From Cyclobacteriaceae bacterium (GTDB lineage Bacteria; Bacteroidota; Bacteroidia; Cytophagales; Cyclobacteriaceae), in contig JAPZUF010000028.1 of NCBI GenBank assembly GCA_027533395.1, positions 1-38,426 of the forward strand: DNA of 38,426 nucleotides, in the 5' to 3' direction. This document shows positions 1 through 9,063 of the stretch, piece after piece. The translations under genes were made by a program, and so were the position numbers. The number at the start of each line of letters is the position of its first letter. Positions within the stretch are counted from its first letter, which is position 1. A model generated the notes under the pieces. That model was not told where the DNA came from, ran no database searches, and saw only the letters and a list, made by a program, of their open reading frames with translations.

Positions 1-760
1 TGGGTTGTCGATGGTCCCACCTGTGCCTGTGTTAGCCGGTGAGAAGCTCCACACTCCAGTGCCTATCGCTGGTGCTGTGGCCGTTAAATTAGTTGAGGTG
101 CCACATACCTGCTGGTCGGCTCCCGCCACTGCCGCACTCGGACTCTGGTCTAGCTGTATCGTTACTTCATCAAATACCGAAGCGCATACTCCGTTGCTAA
201 CCGTCCATCTCAACGTGTATACCTGACCCGCTGTCCCTGTGAATACACTCGTGGCGCTGTTTACATCTGATATCACACCGCCTGTGCCTGTGTTACTCGG
301 TGATAAACTCCACAATCCTGTCCCTATCCCCGGAACGGTCGCTGTTAAACTTGTTGAGGGGGCACATATCTGCTGATCGGCTCCTGCCACGGCCGCGCTC
401 GGGCTCTGGTCTAGTCTGATCACCACTTCATCAAATACCGTAGCACATACTCCATTGCTAACCGTCCATCTCAACGTATATGCCTGACCCGCTGTCCCCG
501 TGAAGGAACTGTTATTCTGGCTGGGGTTGTTGATGTTGCCGCCTGTGCCTGTGTTACTCGGTGAGAAGCTCCACACTCCCGTGCCTATCGCTGGAGCTGT
601 GGCTGCTAAATTAGTTGAGGTGCCGCATACCTGCTGGTCGGCTCCCGCCACTGCTGCACTCGGGCTCTGGTCTAGCTGTATCGTTACTTCATCAAATACC
701 GGTGCGCATACTCCGTTGCTAACCGTCCATCTCAATTTATATGTGTTTCCAGGAGTGCCG
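1..760 (-). repeat. Tandem 261-bp repeats inside the PKD-like protein gene
   Basis: The block ccgttgctaaccgtccatct recurs at 191, 452 (one base different) and 713, giving a period of exactly 261 bp (87 codons). The first and third copies are nearly identical over about 210 bp, while the middle copy is more divergent. Older, diverged units of 255-276 bp continue to about 1750. Units below about 760 are clearly G+C richer (about 56% over bases 1-240) than the upstream units. Confidence 0.85.
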
Positions 761-2262
761 GTAAAAGTGCTAGAAAAACTATTTACATCAGAGAAAGCTG
801 AAATCGGAAGACCATCAGGATTGCTACCAAGGTCAGGTGAAAAATTCCAGAAGCCAGTACCAACTGTCGGAAGAACAGCAGAAAGATTTGCCGTATTGGT
901 ACAAATGATTTGATCCGGGCCAGCGTTTACTGGTGTCGGGTTTCGATCTAGCCTTACCAATACTTCATCAAAGGATGAAGGGCAAGTGCTGTAATTAATT
1001 GTCCAACGAAGTCGATAAGTTTGACCTTGAGTACCTGTAAAATTACTTGTGTTTGAAAAAACATTTGAAAATGCAGAAAGTGGTAAGTTATCCGGATTAC
1101 TCCCTGGTGTTGGCGAAAAACTCCAAAAACCAGTTCCTAGTACAGGGAAATTTGCTCCTAAAGCTGTTGAATTACCGCAGACTGTAATATCTGAACCAGC
1201 ATCAGCAACTGTGGGCTGATTAAGGATAGTTACAGAAACATCATCAAATGCTGTACAGACACCATTTGTCACTGTCCATCGCAAAACATAAGTAGTTCCT
1301 CTGGCGCCAGAAAAAAGAGAAGTTGCAGCATTAACATTTGAGATGGCTCCTAAATTATCTGGGTTTGATACAAAATTCCAAACACCGCTTCCCACTGTTG
1401 GAGCGGTAGCTGCGAGGTTTACTAGGGTATTGCAACTTGTAATATTCCCGCCCGCATTAGAAGTTACTGATTCATCAAATTTAATTGAAACATCATCAAA
1501 AGAAGAGGCACATGGGCCGTTAGTAACTGTCCATCTTAGTATGTAGGTTTCACCTGCCAGACCTGAAAAAGATGAATTCTCATCATTTGCATCAGTAATT
1601 GTATAAGGCAAAGCACCTGTATTTAAAGGTGAAATACTCCAAACCCCTGTGCCGACAGTTGGAGCAAAAGCCGCAAGGTTTGTGCTAGTTCCACAAATGG
1701 CATTTACTCCCGTCTGATCAGCCCCTGCATTTGCAGAAGAAGGCGGAAGAAAGCTAGTTAAAGTAGAACCAGTTATGATATCACCATTAATAAAGTTGGG
1801 GACAATCAAATCACCACCTAATCTTTCCAAATTAGTGACAGAAGCAGTATTAATGGCTCTTACTTGAATGCCAGAAATTATAATTGTGTTTAAGGATGAT
1901 TCATGCAAATCATCAGCTTCTGACAAAACAAGTTCAATCTGTGTTGCTGTAACATTTAATGAAGCGATAATGCTTGAGGCATCTGGTCCTGTAACTAATA
2001 CTGAGCCGAAGCCAGGCTCAAACTCAAATCTTGAACTTATCGTGGGATGTATCGTAATGTTTTGGTTTACACCTGTTAGTGTAAAATCATTGGTTGATAC
2101 TTCTGATAAGACTATGTCACCGAGTGTGCTGTAAACGACATTACCTACACATAAATCTGGGGTTGCTGTTGCATTAACATTTATCTGCGCCCATGTGTGA
2201 GACGATACCAAAAAAGAAAGAATAAGAAGTAATCTCAGTTTAAAGAGTATTGATTTAGGCAT
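1..2262 (-). CDS. Secreted PKD/Ig-like repeat protein, C-terminus beyond left edge
   Basis: The frame is open from ATG at 2262 to base 1 (754 codons, no stop), so the 3' end is missing. It starts MPKSILFKLRLLLILSF and has a signal peptide ending near SSHTWAQ. About 190 residues of unique sequence follow, then at least six repeats of 85-92 residues. Each repeat has the pattern AGADQ..C, GTGxWSFSP, FTGTAGQxYxLRWTVSNGVC and FDEVxIxLD. Such PKD/Ig-like repeats are typical of large Bacteroidota surface or secreted proteins, often exported by the type IX secretion system. A sorting domain would lie beyond the window and is not seen. The start is 72 bp after the lipoprotein gene on the same strand, so it may be the last gene of that operon. 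An adhesin or surface-filament role is inferred from the family only. The last three repeats differ from the first three in base composition. Confidence 0.85.
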   Translation of the reverse strand, partial: MPKSILFKLRLLLILSFLVSSHTWAQINVNATATPDLCVGNVVYSTLGDIVLSEVSTNDFTLTGVNQNITIHPTISSRFEFEPGFGSVLVTGPDASSIIASLNVTATQIELVLSEADDLHESSLNTIIISGIQVRAINTASVTNLERLGGDLIVPNFINGDIITGSTLTSFLPPSSANAGADQTGVNAICGTSTNLAAFAPTVGTGVWSISPLNTGALPYTITDANDENSSFSGLAGETYILRWTVTNGPCASSFDDVSIKFDESVTSNAGGNITSCNTLVNLAATAPTVGSGVWNFVSNPDNLGAISNVNAATSLFSGARGTTYVLRWTVTNGVCTAFDDVSVTILNQPTVADAGSDITVCGNSTALGANFPVLGTGFWSFSPTPGSNPDNLPLSAFSNVFSNTSNFTGTQGQTYRLRWTINYSTCPSSFDEVLVRLDRNPTPVNAGPDQIICTNTANLSAVLPTVGTGFWNFSPDLGSNPDGLPISAFSDVNSFSSTFTGTPGNTYKLRWTVSNGVCAPVFDEVTIQLDQSPSAAVAGADQQVCGTSTNLAATAPAIGTGVWSFSPSNTGTGGNINNPSQNNSSFTGTAGQAYTLRWTVSNGVCATVFDEVVIRLDQSPSAAVAGADQQICAPSTSLTATVPGIGTGLWSLSPSNTGTGGVISDVNSATSVFTGTAGQVYTLRWTVSNGVCASVFDEVTIQLDQSPSAAVAGADQQVCGTSTNLTATAPAIGTGVWSFSPANTGTGGTIDNP

Positions 2263-2334
2263 AGACAAAAGCTTCAACTACGGAATCTATCAAAAATAAG
2301 GCTTAAAAGTAACCTTACAAAACAATATTTGAGC

Positions 2335-3618
2335 CTAATTAGAAAATTGACCAGAACGGTTAAGTTTAATTAACTGCACCTTTCTTTGGTTTCCTATTGT
2401 TGCGGTGGATAACACAAAAATCTTTTGATTTTCCCCAATTTTTATTTTTGCAGGCTCTACACTCAGCTCTGATGGAAAATCTACCACAGTTCCTTGTGGT
2501 GTGAAGACATCATTGACTCTTTGAAGTGATAAGTTCGTTACGACTTCATCGTTTACAACAATCTCTTTCTTCAACAAAAACCAATATCCACCTGGTATTT
2601 TAGATATGCCAATGCCTCTATAGTTTCCGTTGAAACTAAAATTACCAATTATATTAAGCGCAGCCTCTCCTCCAATTTTCGGCATAAAAATTTTTAAAGC
2701 TTGCACACTTAGGTTTTGTCCAACTTGTCTTGTACCAATCATGGAGTAAAATATACCATCTGCGTTCGAACCTTCCTGTAAAACAAAATTTAGAAAATCA
2801 TCATTGTCATCATTCACATCATCAGGTAAACGGGTTCCTTTTGACACAATACCGGATGCGTCTAGGGCAGCTGCATAAAAATTGAAATCCGTTGCACCAA
2901 CACCAATTTCATTAGTTGACATAAACCAATGATATGGATCTAAACCAGTTGACAGATCGTTAACGAAAAGTGTTACCATCTCTTCATCTTCTCCACCTCC
3001 GAAATCTATCCTTCCCCAAGATTCATTGGCAGCATAAAATCCAAAGTCTGCATTTGTTAAAGGTTTAAGACGAACAATAACACTTTGCTTATTTGAACCA
3101 ACAAGTGTCTCACCTGTAACGACAACACCTCCATCATTAATATTATAGGTAACTGATTTCAAGTCGTCATTAGCATTAACAAAAGCATCTTTTACATTTT
3201 TTAGTTGAGTACCATCAGCTGCTGTAACTAGAACACCCATGTCTCCATTGTTTACTTGTAAAATTGAGTAACCTATAATGAATGCAAATCCGTTTTGAAA
3301 TTCTGGAACAATAGATAAATCTTTAGCAACTTCCTGAAGAGATGGATCACCATAAGTTCTTAACCAAATTAAATCGCCTGTCTGCGATACATTTGCTAAA
3401 CCAAAATCTTTATTCGTTCCGTCCGAATCTGTATTAAATAAAATAATGAAACTACCATCATTTAGTAGCTCTATATCTACTGCTTCCTGATTTCCGTTAT
3501 CGCCAATGTATCTGACAAAAAAATTTTTCTGGTCTTCAGACAATGCTGAATCATTTTCGCAAGAAAACAAAAGCAAAATAATGCTAGTGATAAATACAGA
3601 AAGTATTTTTTTAATCAT
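2335..3618 (-). CDS. Putative surface lipoprotein, unknown function
   Basis: The 427-residue product begins MIKKILSVFITSIILLLFSC, a lipoprotein signal peptide with its lipobox cysteine at residue 20. The body has repeating beta-rich stretches such as DGSFIILFNTDSDGTNKDFG followed by a GDLIWLRTYG segment. These resemble the 'DGGYIIAG...W.KTYGG' repeats of Bacteroidota beta-propeller-like secreted proteins, so a propeller fold is plausible. No catalytic motif is visible. The ATG overlaps the end of the upstream barrel gene by 8 bp, which suggests translational coupling, and the PKD-repeat gene follows 72 bp downstream. A surface complex with the barrel and the repeat protein is a guess from context. 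Confidence 0.75.
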   Translation of the reverse strand: MIKKILSVFITSIILLLFSCENDSALSEDQKNFFVRYIGDNGNQEAVDIELLNDGSFIILFNTDSDGTNKDFGLANVSQTGDLIWLRTYGDPSLQEVAKDLSIVPEFQNGFAFIIGYSILQVNNGDMGVLVTAADGTQLKNVKDAFVNANDDLKSVTYNINDGGVVVTGETLVGSNKQSVIVRLKPLTNADFGFYAANESWGRIDFGGGEDEEMVTLFVNDLSTGLDPYHWFMSTNEIGVGATDFNFYAAALDASGIVSKGTRLPDDVNDDNDDFLNFVLQEGSNADGIFYSMIGTRQVGQNLSVQALKIFMPKIGGEAALNIIGNFSFNGNYRGIGISKIPGGYWFLLKKEIVVNDEVVTNLSLQRVNDVFTPQGTVVDFPSELSVEPAKIKIGENQKIFVLSTATIGNQRKVQLIKLNRSGQFSN

Positions 3619-4762
3619 TTGATTTCTTTAAAGCTTTCGTTACACTTTTTGTTTTTGCATTTTTTAATTTTCGTGGCTTGTAGAGTGGCTTAATAAAACC
3701 AGCATTTAATTGAATGTTATTTAAAGTAAAATAATCATCTACGTGAGCAACTGAGAAAGAAGGTTGGGTTGGATTATTACTTTGGCTATCTGCAATTAAA
3801 GAATTTCGCTTTACAGTATTGATTAGTCCGACACCATAGGTTAACTCAGCAAAAAAATAATTGAGTCTGTACTTATACTTAACTCCTCCGCTTACATGAA
3901 TTTGAAAGTTAACAGGCTCTCTCCTATTATCGAGTTGAATTGTTTTTGAAGTTTCTTGTGAGGTGAAACCAACCTGAGCATCGTTAGAATCAAATATAGG
4001 CGAGCGATTTTTAAAAGTTATATCTTGATTTCCACTTAACCAAAGATTAGTTGTAAATCCTACCCCGACATATGGCCAATACTTTTTCTTTTTAGTAAGC
4101 ATATACTTAACAGTTATTGGTGCAGAGGCTGATGAATAACGCTCGTTGATGGTAATGAGGTCGTTTACAAAAATGTTACTTTGTTCAAGTATGAATGATT
4201 GAGAAAGGAAATTCAAAGCCAATTCTGCAGTTATTCGCTCGTTAGCATTCCAAATTATTCCACCACCTGCCAACCAACCAAAACCTAGACTGTATTTTTG
4301 ATTCGAATTATCTACGGCAAAATTATCAACTAAAACATTTGGTTTGGCGAACGCAGTTCCTGCATTTACATACCAAGAAAATATCGGGGTTGCTGTAAAT
4401 TTTCTGCTTAGGTAAACAAGATCTACAGGATCCCTATCAAGTTGTGTTTCAAACTCAGGGTTAGCTGTTAGTAGTTTGAGGTAGTTATCATCAGCATTCT
4501 TGTGATCCTCTAAAATCAAATAGGTTTGTACTAACAAAAGATAGGCTCTTTCTTGTTGCTGTCTCGAGAAATTGTTTTTTTGAAGGCAAGTCAATAGTAA
4601 ATCAGGTACATTAAAGAAATGCCCTTTATCAAACTCATCATTTGCAATTCTTAAGGTTGCTTCGGGATCGGCACAGTCTGTTTGGGCATAGGCTAAATTT
4701 CCTAAGCTAAAAAGCAAAAGCAACGAGATGATCAATAACCTTCTACTAACAAGCCTATGCAT
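3611..4762 (-). CDS. Outer-membrane beta-barrel protein with N-terminal helical (TPR-like) segment
   Basis: The 383-residue protein starts MHRLVSRRLLIISLLLLFSL and has a signal peptide cleaved near AYAQ. Residues about 30-110 are helical and TPR-like (FDKGHFFNVPDLLLTCLQ, AYLLLVQTYLILEDHKNADD). From about residue 125 on there are alternating amphipathic strands (FSWYVNAGTAF, YSLGFGWLAGGGIIW, YWPYVGVGFTTNLW, NIQLNAGFIKPLY) typical of an 8-stranded PorT-like outer-membrane barrel. The C-terminus is a basic tail. The ATG lies inside the end of the STAND gene (31-bp overlap) and no better in-frame start is seen downstream. The fused TPR-like part would lie in the periplasm, where it could meet the WD40 part of the STAND protein (inference). 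Confidence 0.75.
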   Translation of the reverse strand: MHRLVSRRLLIISLLLLFSLGNLAYAQTDCADPEATLRIANDEFDKGHFFNVPDLLLTCLQKNNFSRQQQERAYLLLVQTYLILEDHKNADDNYLKLLTANPEFETQLDRDPVDLVYLSRKFTATPIFSWYVNAGTAFAKPNVLVDNFAVDNSNQKYSLGFGWLAGGGIIWNANERITAELALNFLSQSFILEQSNIFVNDLITINERYSSASAPITVKYMLTKKKKYWPYVGVGFTTNLWLSGNQDITFKNRSPIFDSNDAQVGFTSQETSKTIQLDNRREPVNFQIHVSGGVKYKYRLNYFFAELTYGVGLINTVKRNSLIADSQSNNPTQPSFSVAHVDDYFTLNNIQLNAGFIKPLYKPRKLKNAKTKSVTKALKKSND

Positions 4763-7700
4763 GTAATTTCTTGTTTAACATCTTTACCGACATATGTTTC
4801 CCATTCGTAACGGGTCATGTTTCTTTGAAGTTTACTACAAATTTCTGCTTGTAAAATTGCCGGATCGGTTGGCCAGAAACGCACTTGTGACTCGTTGCTT
4901 GTAGCCAATAAATAATCTGACCCTCTGGCAAAAGCTATATCCCATACATAGCCGTTGTTGTTATCCATTACGATTGGTAAGTCTTCAGGAGATCTAAGTA
5001 CCCACAATTGCAAACGTCTGTCTGAACCTGCGCTTGCCATTAACTCACCATCTGGACTAAATTCTATATCATAGACTCCTGCTTTATGGCCAGCAAACTG
5101 CCTAACGAGCTTACCCGTTTTCATGGAAATCATTTTAACTAGACCTCTGTTATTGTTACTTGATTCTTCAGAGCCATAAGCCAACAAAGTGTCTGATGGA
5201 TGTAATTCAACAGATAATATTTTACTCTTAGCTTCTTGCACTAATGTTTGATAAGAACCACTGCTCATGTTGATTTTATAAACATTACCGTTCCATGAAC
5301 CTCCAATAACAAATTCACCTGTTGCATTAACATGGATACTTTTTATTACATCGCTTAAACCTACTATTTTCTCAGCCTTATTATCTGTGATATTAAGTTT
5401 CCATAAGCCATTGGATGCCGCAATAATAAATATATCACGGTTGGGTATGGATTCTACATCATATACTAAGCCACCTAACTTAATTTCTTTAGGTTTAGAT
5501 GTTAGTTTATCTGTTTCGTATAGATGAACGTAGGACGAGTCTGATGAAACTAAAATATATTTTTCGGAACTACTTAGTGTTACTGATTTATTAGGATAAT
5601 TATTTTGAATGCCTGATGGTATTAAATTTCTTTCATCTAAATTTCCTTTATATACTCTTCCATCTGCGGCTGCCACATAAAATACATTGTTCTTTTTCGA
5701 AAGGCTTACAGCATTAATTCTGTTTCGGGCTGGGCCAGGTACAGCAATTGAATTATAACTGTTACCATTAATCTTAGTTAATGATGTGTATAATGCGCTA
5801 TGGATAAATGGATCGTATTTCTTTCCTTCGTGCCTGTTATTGAATAAATAAGCTTGCTTTGCTAAAAGTGCTGCTAAGGTATTATCATCCTCCATTTGGA
5901 TAGAAACCCCGGCCATTGCTCGCGCTTTAGCTAGCATGAGAAGATTATTGGCTACTTCAGTTTTATTGATGGCCAATTTAGTTGCGTTATCGGCTTTAAT
6001 GCGTTGTACGTTTGCTGTATCTCTTTCTCGCTTTGCTTCTTCCAAACTTTGTTGTGCCAATTGCTTGGCGGCAGTTTCTGAATTGATGGCGCGTGTTAAA
6101 TCTGAAGCATACTTCTTTAACTCTTCAAAAGCTTTTTGTAATTTATTGTTAGCCAATAGTGCTTCAGTTTCTCTTTTCTTCGCTAATCTATTCGCCATCA
6201 ATGCTTCATCTGCACTTTTCTCTGCTTTTCTCTGCTGTAATAAAGCCTTTTCGAGATTCTGTCTGGCATCTAATCTTTGAGTGTAAGCAAACACTAAGAA
6301 CAATAATGAAACAACAGTTGCTGTTCCTAAAATAATTGCTGTTACACGGGCACGTCTTAACTGTTTTCTTTGTTGAAGTTCTTGATTTTTAAGTTCAGCG
6401 TCATAGGTGATTCTACTGGAATCTAGAAAAACAATTGCTCTCTCAAAAGCTTCATCGTAACGCTGTGCCCAAGCGCGTGTTGGCTTTTGTTTCTTTTGCC
6501 AGTTTAATGCTAATTGTAAATCTGGTGGTCTCCATAAACCGGTTTTTCCGATTTGATACATGGCAGCTGCATCAGAAATACGCTTGTACATTTGCGCGGA
6601 TTCAAACTCCTCGTTTACCCAATTAGATAAGCGATTCCAAATGCGCATTAAACTTTCATGCGAAAGTTCTAGCATTGTATTGCCATGCAGTGCAATATTG
6701 GGTGCAGGCATTAAAAAAGATCTACCCGATTGCCTAAAGTGATCCGCAACTCTTATAACATCTTGTTCTTCTGCGTCAACTAATTCTGCTACTGTAGAAA
6801 CCATTACCGGTCTTCTGTTGCCTTTTGTATCCTGCCTTCTTTCTGTAATGGCTTTAAACAATACTTCTGCGATTTCTTTGTCGCGAGGTGCAAGTTCTTC
6901 GTAGGCTTCGTTGGCATGTTGAGATAAGGCCTGACTTACCTTTCCAATGGCATTATAATGCCTTATGTCAATCAGTTCACCGTGTTCATGGTTCATTAAC
7001 CAATAATCCCAAGTACGCATCATGGCATGTTGAATAATAGGCAATTGATCCTGATCTGCGCTTACATCTGAAAGGATTCTTTTAATCAACCGGCCTGATA
7101 TCTTACCACCGGCAACAGCTACCGGGCCTTCAATAGCCAGCCTTTTTTGTTCGCGCGTCATTTGCGGAACGAGGTAATTGCTATGATTAATTAATTTGGT
7201 AAGCCCAGGAAATACAGAACATGAACCAATGAAATCTGAACGCATGGTTAAGGCCACATACACCGGAACTTTCTTTTGAGAAACGGCTTCAAGTATGAGG
7301 TTAACATATTGTTGCGCTTCGTTAAAAGCTTCGATAGGGTCTTCAGCGTCTTTGTACCTAAACAATTCTTCAAACTGATCGATCAGAAAAAATACATTCT
7401 CGTCTTTATCGTTTTGGATATATTGAGCGACTTCAACTAATCCTCGAGAACTGCTTCTTAAAACACTTGAAACGATGGATTCATGGATGGCCTTATCTTC
7501 CTCTTTTATCTTGTTATTATGAAGCAGTTTATCGATGACAATCTTAACTAGATTCTGAATCGGGCTAATGCCTGGTCTTGCGTTAGCCACTTGCCAGTTG
7601 GGTCCGGTTTGTGTAACAAATCCTCCGAGTAATACAGGTACTAAACCACAATACATCAGCGAAGATTTTCCGCTACCTGAATAACCCATTACCGAAACAA

Positions 7701-7887
7701 ATCGATTTTGGGCAAGTTTTAGAAGGATTTCATCGCTTTGACCTTCCCTACCAAAAAACAAATGGCATTCGTCTATGGTAAATGGTCTTAACCCAGGGAA
7801 CGGATTTTCCCCAGTCAACTGAAAATATGTTTCAGTTGTTTCAGCTTCTTGTTGGAAGCCGGGATTATGTGCAGGTTGACCAACCAT
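4732..7887 (-). CDS. nSTAND NTPase with transmembrane helix, coiled coil and WD40 propeller
   Basis: This 1051-residue protein opens with the FPGLRPF motif (residues 30-36) and FFGR (44-47) typical of the nSTAND1 family. Walker A is GYSGSGKSS (68-76) and Walker B is VFFLIDQFEELF (165-176). An ELSHESLMRIW motif sits at 407-417. A single membrane helix (about 514-534) follows a strongly basic stretch (RKQLRRAR), then a long Ala/Lys/Glu-rich coiled coil (about 538-655) and a WD40-type propeller to the end (for example HKAGVYDIEFSPDGELMASA). STAND NTPases act as switches that oligomerise after sensing a signal. By the positive-inside rule the NTPase would be cytoplasmic and the propeller periplasmic, which is inference. 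It is the first gene of a four-gene minus-strand set. Its ligand is unknown. Confidence 0.85.
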   Translation of the reverse strand: MVGQPAHNPGFQQEAETTETYFQLTGENPFPGLRPFTIDECHLFFGREGQSDEILLKLAQNRFVSVMGYSGSGKSSLMYCGLVPVLLGGFVTQTGPNWQVANARPGISPIQNLVKIVIDKLLHNNKIKEEDKAIHESIVSSVLRSSSRGLVEVAQYIQNDKDENVFFLIDQFEELFRYKDAEDPIEAFNEAQQYVNLILEAVSQKKVPVYVALTMRSDFIGSCSVFPGLTKLINHSNYLVPQMTREQKRLAIEGPVAVAGGKISGRLIKRILSDVSADQDQLPIIQHAMMRTWDYWLMNHEHGELIDIRHYNAIGKVSQALSQHANEAYEELAPRDKEIAEVLFKAITERRQDTKGNRRPVMVSTVAELVDAEEQDVIRVADHFRQSGRSFLMPAPNIALHGNTMLELSHESLMRIWNRLSNWVNEEFESAQMYKRISDAAAMYQIGKTGLWRPPDLQLALNWQKKQKPTRAWAQRYDEAFERAIVFLDSSRITYDAELKNQELQQRKQLRRARVTAIILGTATVVSLLFLVFAYTQRLDARQNLEKALLQQRKAEKSADEALMANRLAKKRETEALLANNKLQKAFEELKKYASDLTRAINSETAAKQLAQQSLEEAKRERDTANVQRIKADNATKLAINKTEVANNLLMLAKARAMAGVSIQMEDDNTLAALLAKQAYLFNNRHEGKKYDPFIHSALYTSLTKINGNSYNSIAVPGPARNRINAVSLSKKNNVFYVAAADGRVYKGNLDERNLIPSGIQNNYPNKSVTLSSSEKYILVSSDSSYVHLYETDKLTSKPKEIKLGGLVYDVESIPNRDIFIIAASNGLWKLNITDNKAEKIVGLSDVIKSIHVNATGEFVIGGSWNGNVYKINMSSGSYQTLVQEAKSKILSVELHPSDTLLAYGSEESSNNNRGLVKMISMKTGKLVRQFAGHKAGVYDIEFSPDGELMASAGSDRRLQLWVLRSPEDLPIVMDNNNGYVWDIAFARGSDYLLATSNESQVRFWPTDPAILQAEICSKLQRNMTRYEWETYVGKDVKQEITCIGLLVEGY

Positions 7888-7986
7888 AATTATTTGCCTT
7901 CCATGCTTTTTATGGCTGGAGTTGGCTTAGTTTAAAAAATAGTTTTTCTAAAAAACTCTAAAAATTATAAAAAATATCGATAAACG

Positions 7987-8862
7987 TCAAATATACACTA
8001 AAAACTGGTCCGCTAATTTAACGTGATCAGCTAATAATTCATAGAATTGATTCTTATTAAAGCGCATCATTTGTGCCGGTTCTTTGGCTTTTATCAAGTT
8101 AAAATTAGCAAAGCCTTCTTTTACTACCATTTCACCTATGAACATGCCTTCCTGATAATCGGCTACCTTTTCGCCTGCTTTGTATAATTCTAGTTGACCA
8201 TTAATTACAAGATGGAAGTAATTATTTTGAGAATTATCTAATACAATTGTTGTTCCTTCTTTGAGATAAGTTTCTTCACTTATATCTGCCAAATAAGACA
8301 ATATGATTCCCGGAATGTTACCAAAAATTTCTATTCTGCTCAAAAACAGAACTCTTTCAAAAAGCATTTCGCTTCCACGTTTTGTAATGATGGCGTGGTC
8401 TAATTCTTTTTTCTTTATTCGACCTAAACGATTAGCATTTTCGTGATAAGCTTGTGGACTGATCTCAAAAATCGCCCATGCTGCAACCTCGCTTATTAAT
8501 TTATCAGGATTGAAAAGATGGGCAATCAAATCCATTTGAAACTCCTTCATCTTTAACAAACCGATTTGGTAGAGCAAACAAGCTTTAGTCCATCGATTGG
8601 TTTGTGTAAAATCTCTATTGATTAAAAATTTAATTACGAGTTTATTGTCCAGTCGAATTCTCGGGTAAATATCTTCTAATCTTTTTATTCTCTCTGAATC
8701 TGTTAGATCATCCAAAACCGGAATTACCCTTTGTTTGAGTTGTTCAGATAAAAACACATCTAATAATTCAATGGCGTATGCAATACCCTCTGCCGTACCG
8801 CTATCAATATTTTCTTTTACTAACTGAATAGAATGTGTATCATACAACATCGTTAGCAACAT
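7987..8862 (-). CDS. C-terminal part of interrupted transporter: HEAT and cyclic-nucleotide-binding-like domain
   Basis: Read alone from ATG at 8862 this gives 291 residues, but the frame is open back to 9060, directly after the TAG that ends the upstream gene, and in the same frame. The 66 codons between 9060 and 8863 encode plausible protein (ALIALGECGFKAG...), continuing the HEAT region. The last ~125 residues (LFLSRIEIFGNIPG, then VINGQLELYKAGEKVADY and GMFIGEMVVKEG) look like a CAP-type cyclic-nucleotide-binding beta-roll. The Arg expected in the phosphate-binding cassette is not obvious, so ligand binding is uncertain. It is best viewed as the tail of a 1047-residue protein and not as a separate gene, unless reinitiation occurs at 8862 or upstream. 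Confidence 0.65.
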   Translation of the reverse strand: MLLTMLYDTHSIQLVKENIDSGTAEGIAYAIELLDVFLSEQLKQRVIPVLDDLTDSERIKRLEDIYPRIRLDNKLVIKFLINRDFTQTNRWTKACLLYQIGLLKMKEFQMDLIAHLFNPDKLISEVAAWAIFEISPQAYHENANRLGRIKKKELDHAIITKRGSEMLFERVLFLSRIEIFGNIPGIILSYLADISEETYLKEGTTIVLDNSQNNYFHLVINGQLELYKAGEKVADYQEGMFIGEMVVKEGFANFNLIKAKEPAQMMRFNKNQFYELLADHVKLADQFLVYI

Positions 8863-9060
8863 GTAAATGTGCTCAATATCGTTTTGTACTTCCCATTTAA
8901 TGGCCTGCGCGATTTCCGGGTAGATGCCTGTGTTTTCTAATTCATTTAATGCACTGATGTTCCAGCGAATATCTGCTACATCCTGTTCAATAGCATATTT
9001 GATTCTAGATACTTGTGTGATACCGGCCTTGAAACCACATTCTCCTAAAGCGATTAATGC

Positions 9061-9063
9061 CTA
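9061..9063 (-). other. In-frame TAG splitting the transporter-HEAT-cNMP reading frame
   Basis: The minus strand reads gtt att gtt tct TAG gca tta atc gct tta gga gaa. Removing the stop joins VIVS to ALIALGE and restores a 1047-codon frame from 11130 to 7987 without any frameshift. A single C-to-T change from CAG (Gln) would explain it. The break falls inside a HEAT repeat, not at a domain boundary. Possible causes are a real nonsense mutation, a sequencing error, or stop-codon readthrough. Confidence 0.85.

Noticed and set aside
1-760. Regular repeats as a CRISPR array
   Set aside because: The period is 261 bp, there are no short repeats with unique spacers, and the units keep a protein reading frame.
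5-2134. Plus-strand open frames over the repeat region (for example 500-913, 1343-1546, 1868-2134)
   Set aside because: They lie opposite a continuous minus-strand frame with a signal peptide and conserved repeats, and repeat only because the DNA repeats.
7941-7957. Hairpin agttttt-cta-aaaaact in the gap between the STAND gene and the transporter tail
   Set aside because: It is made almost only of A-T pairs in an AT-rich gap and has no clear terminator tail.
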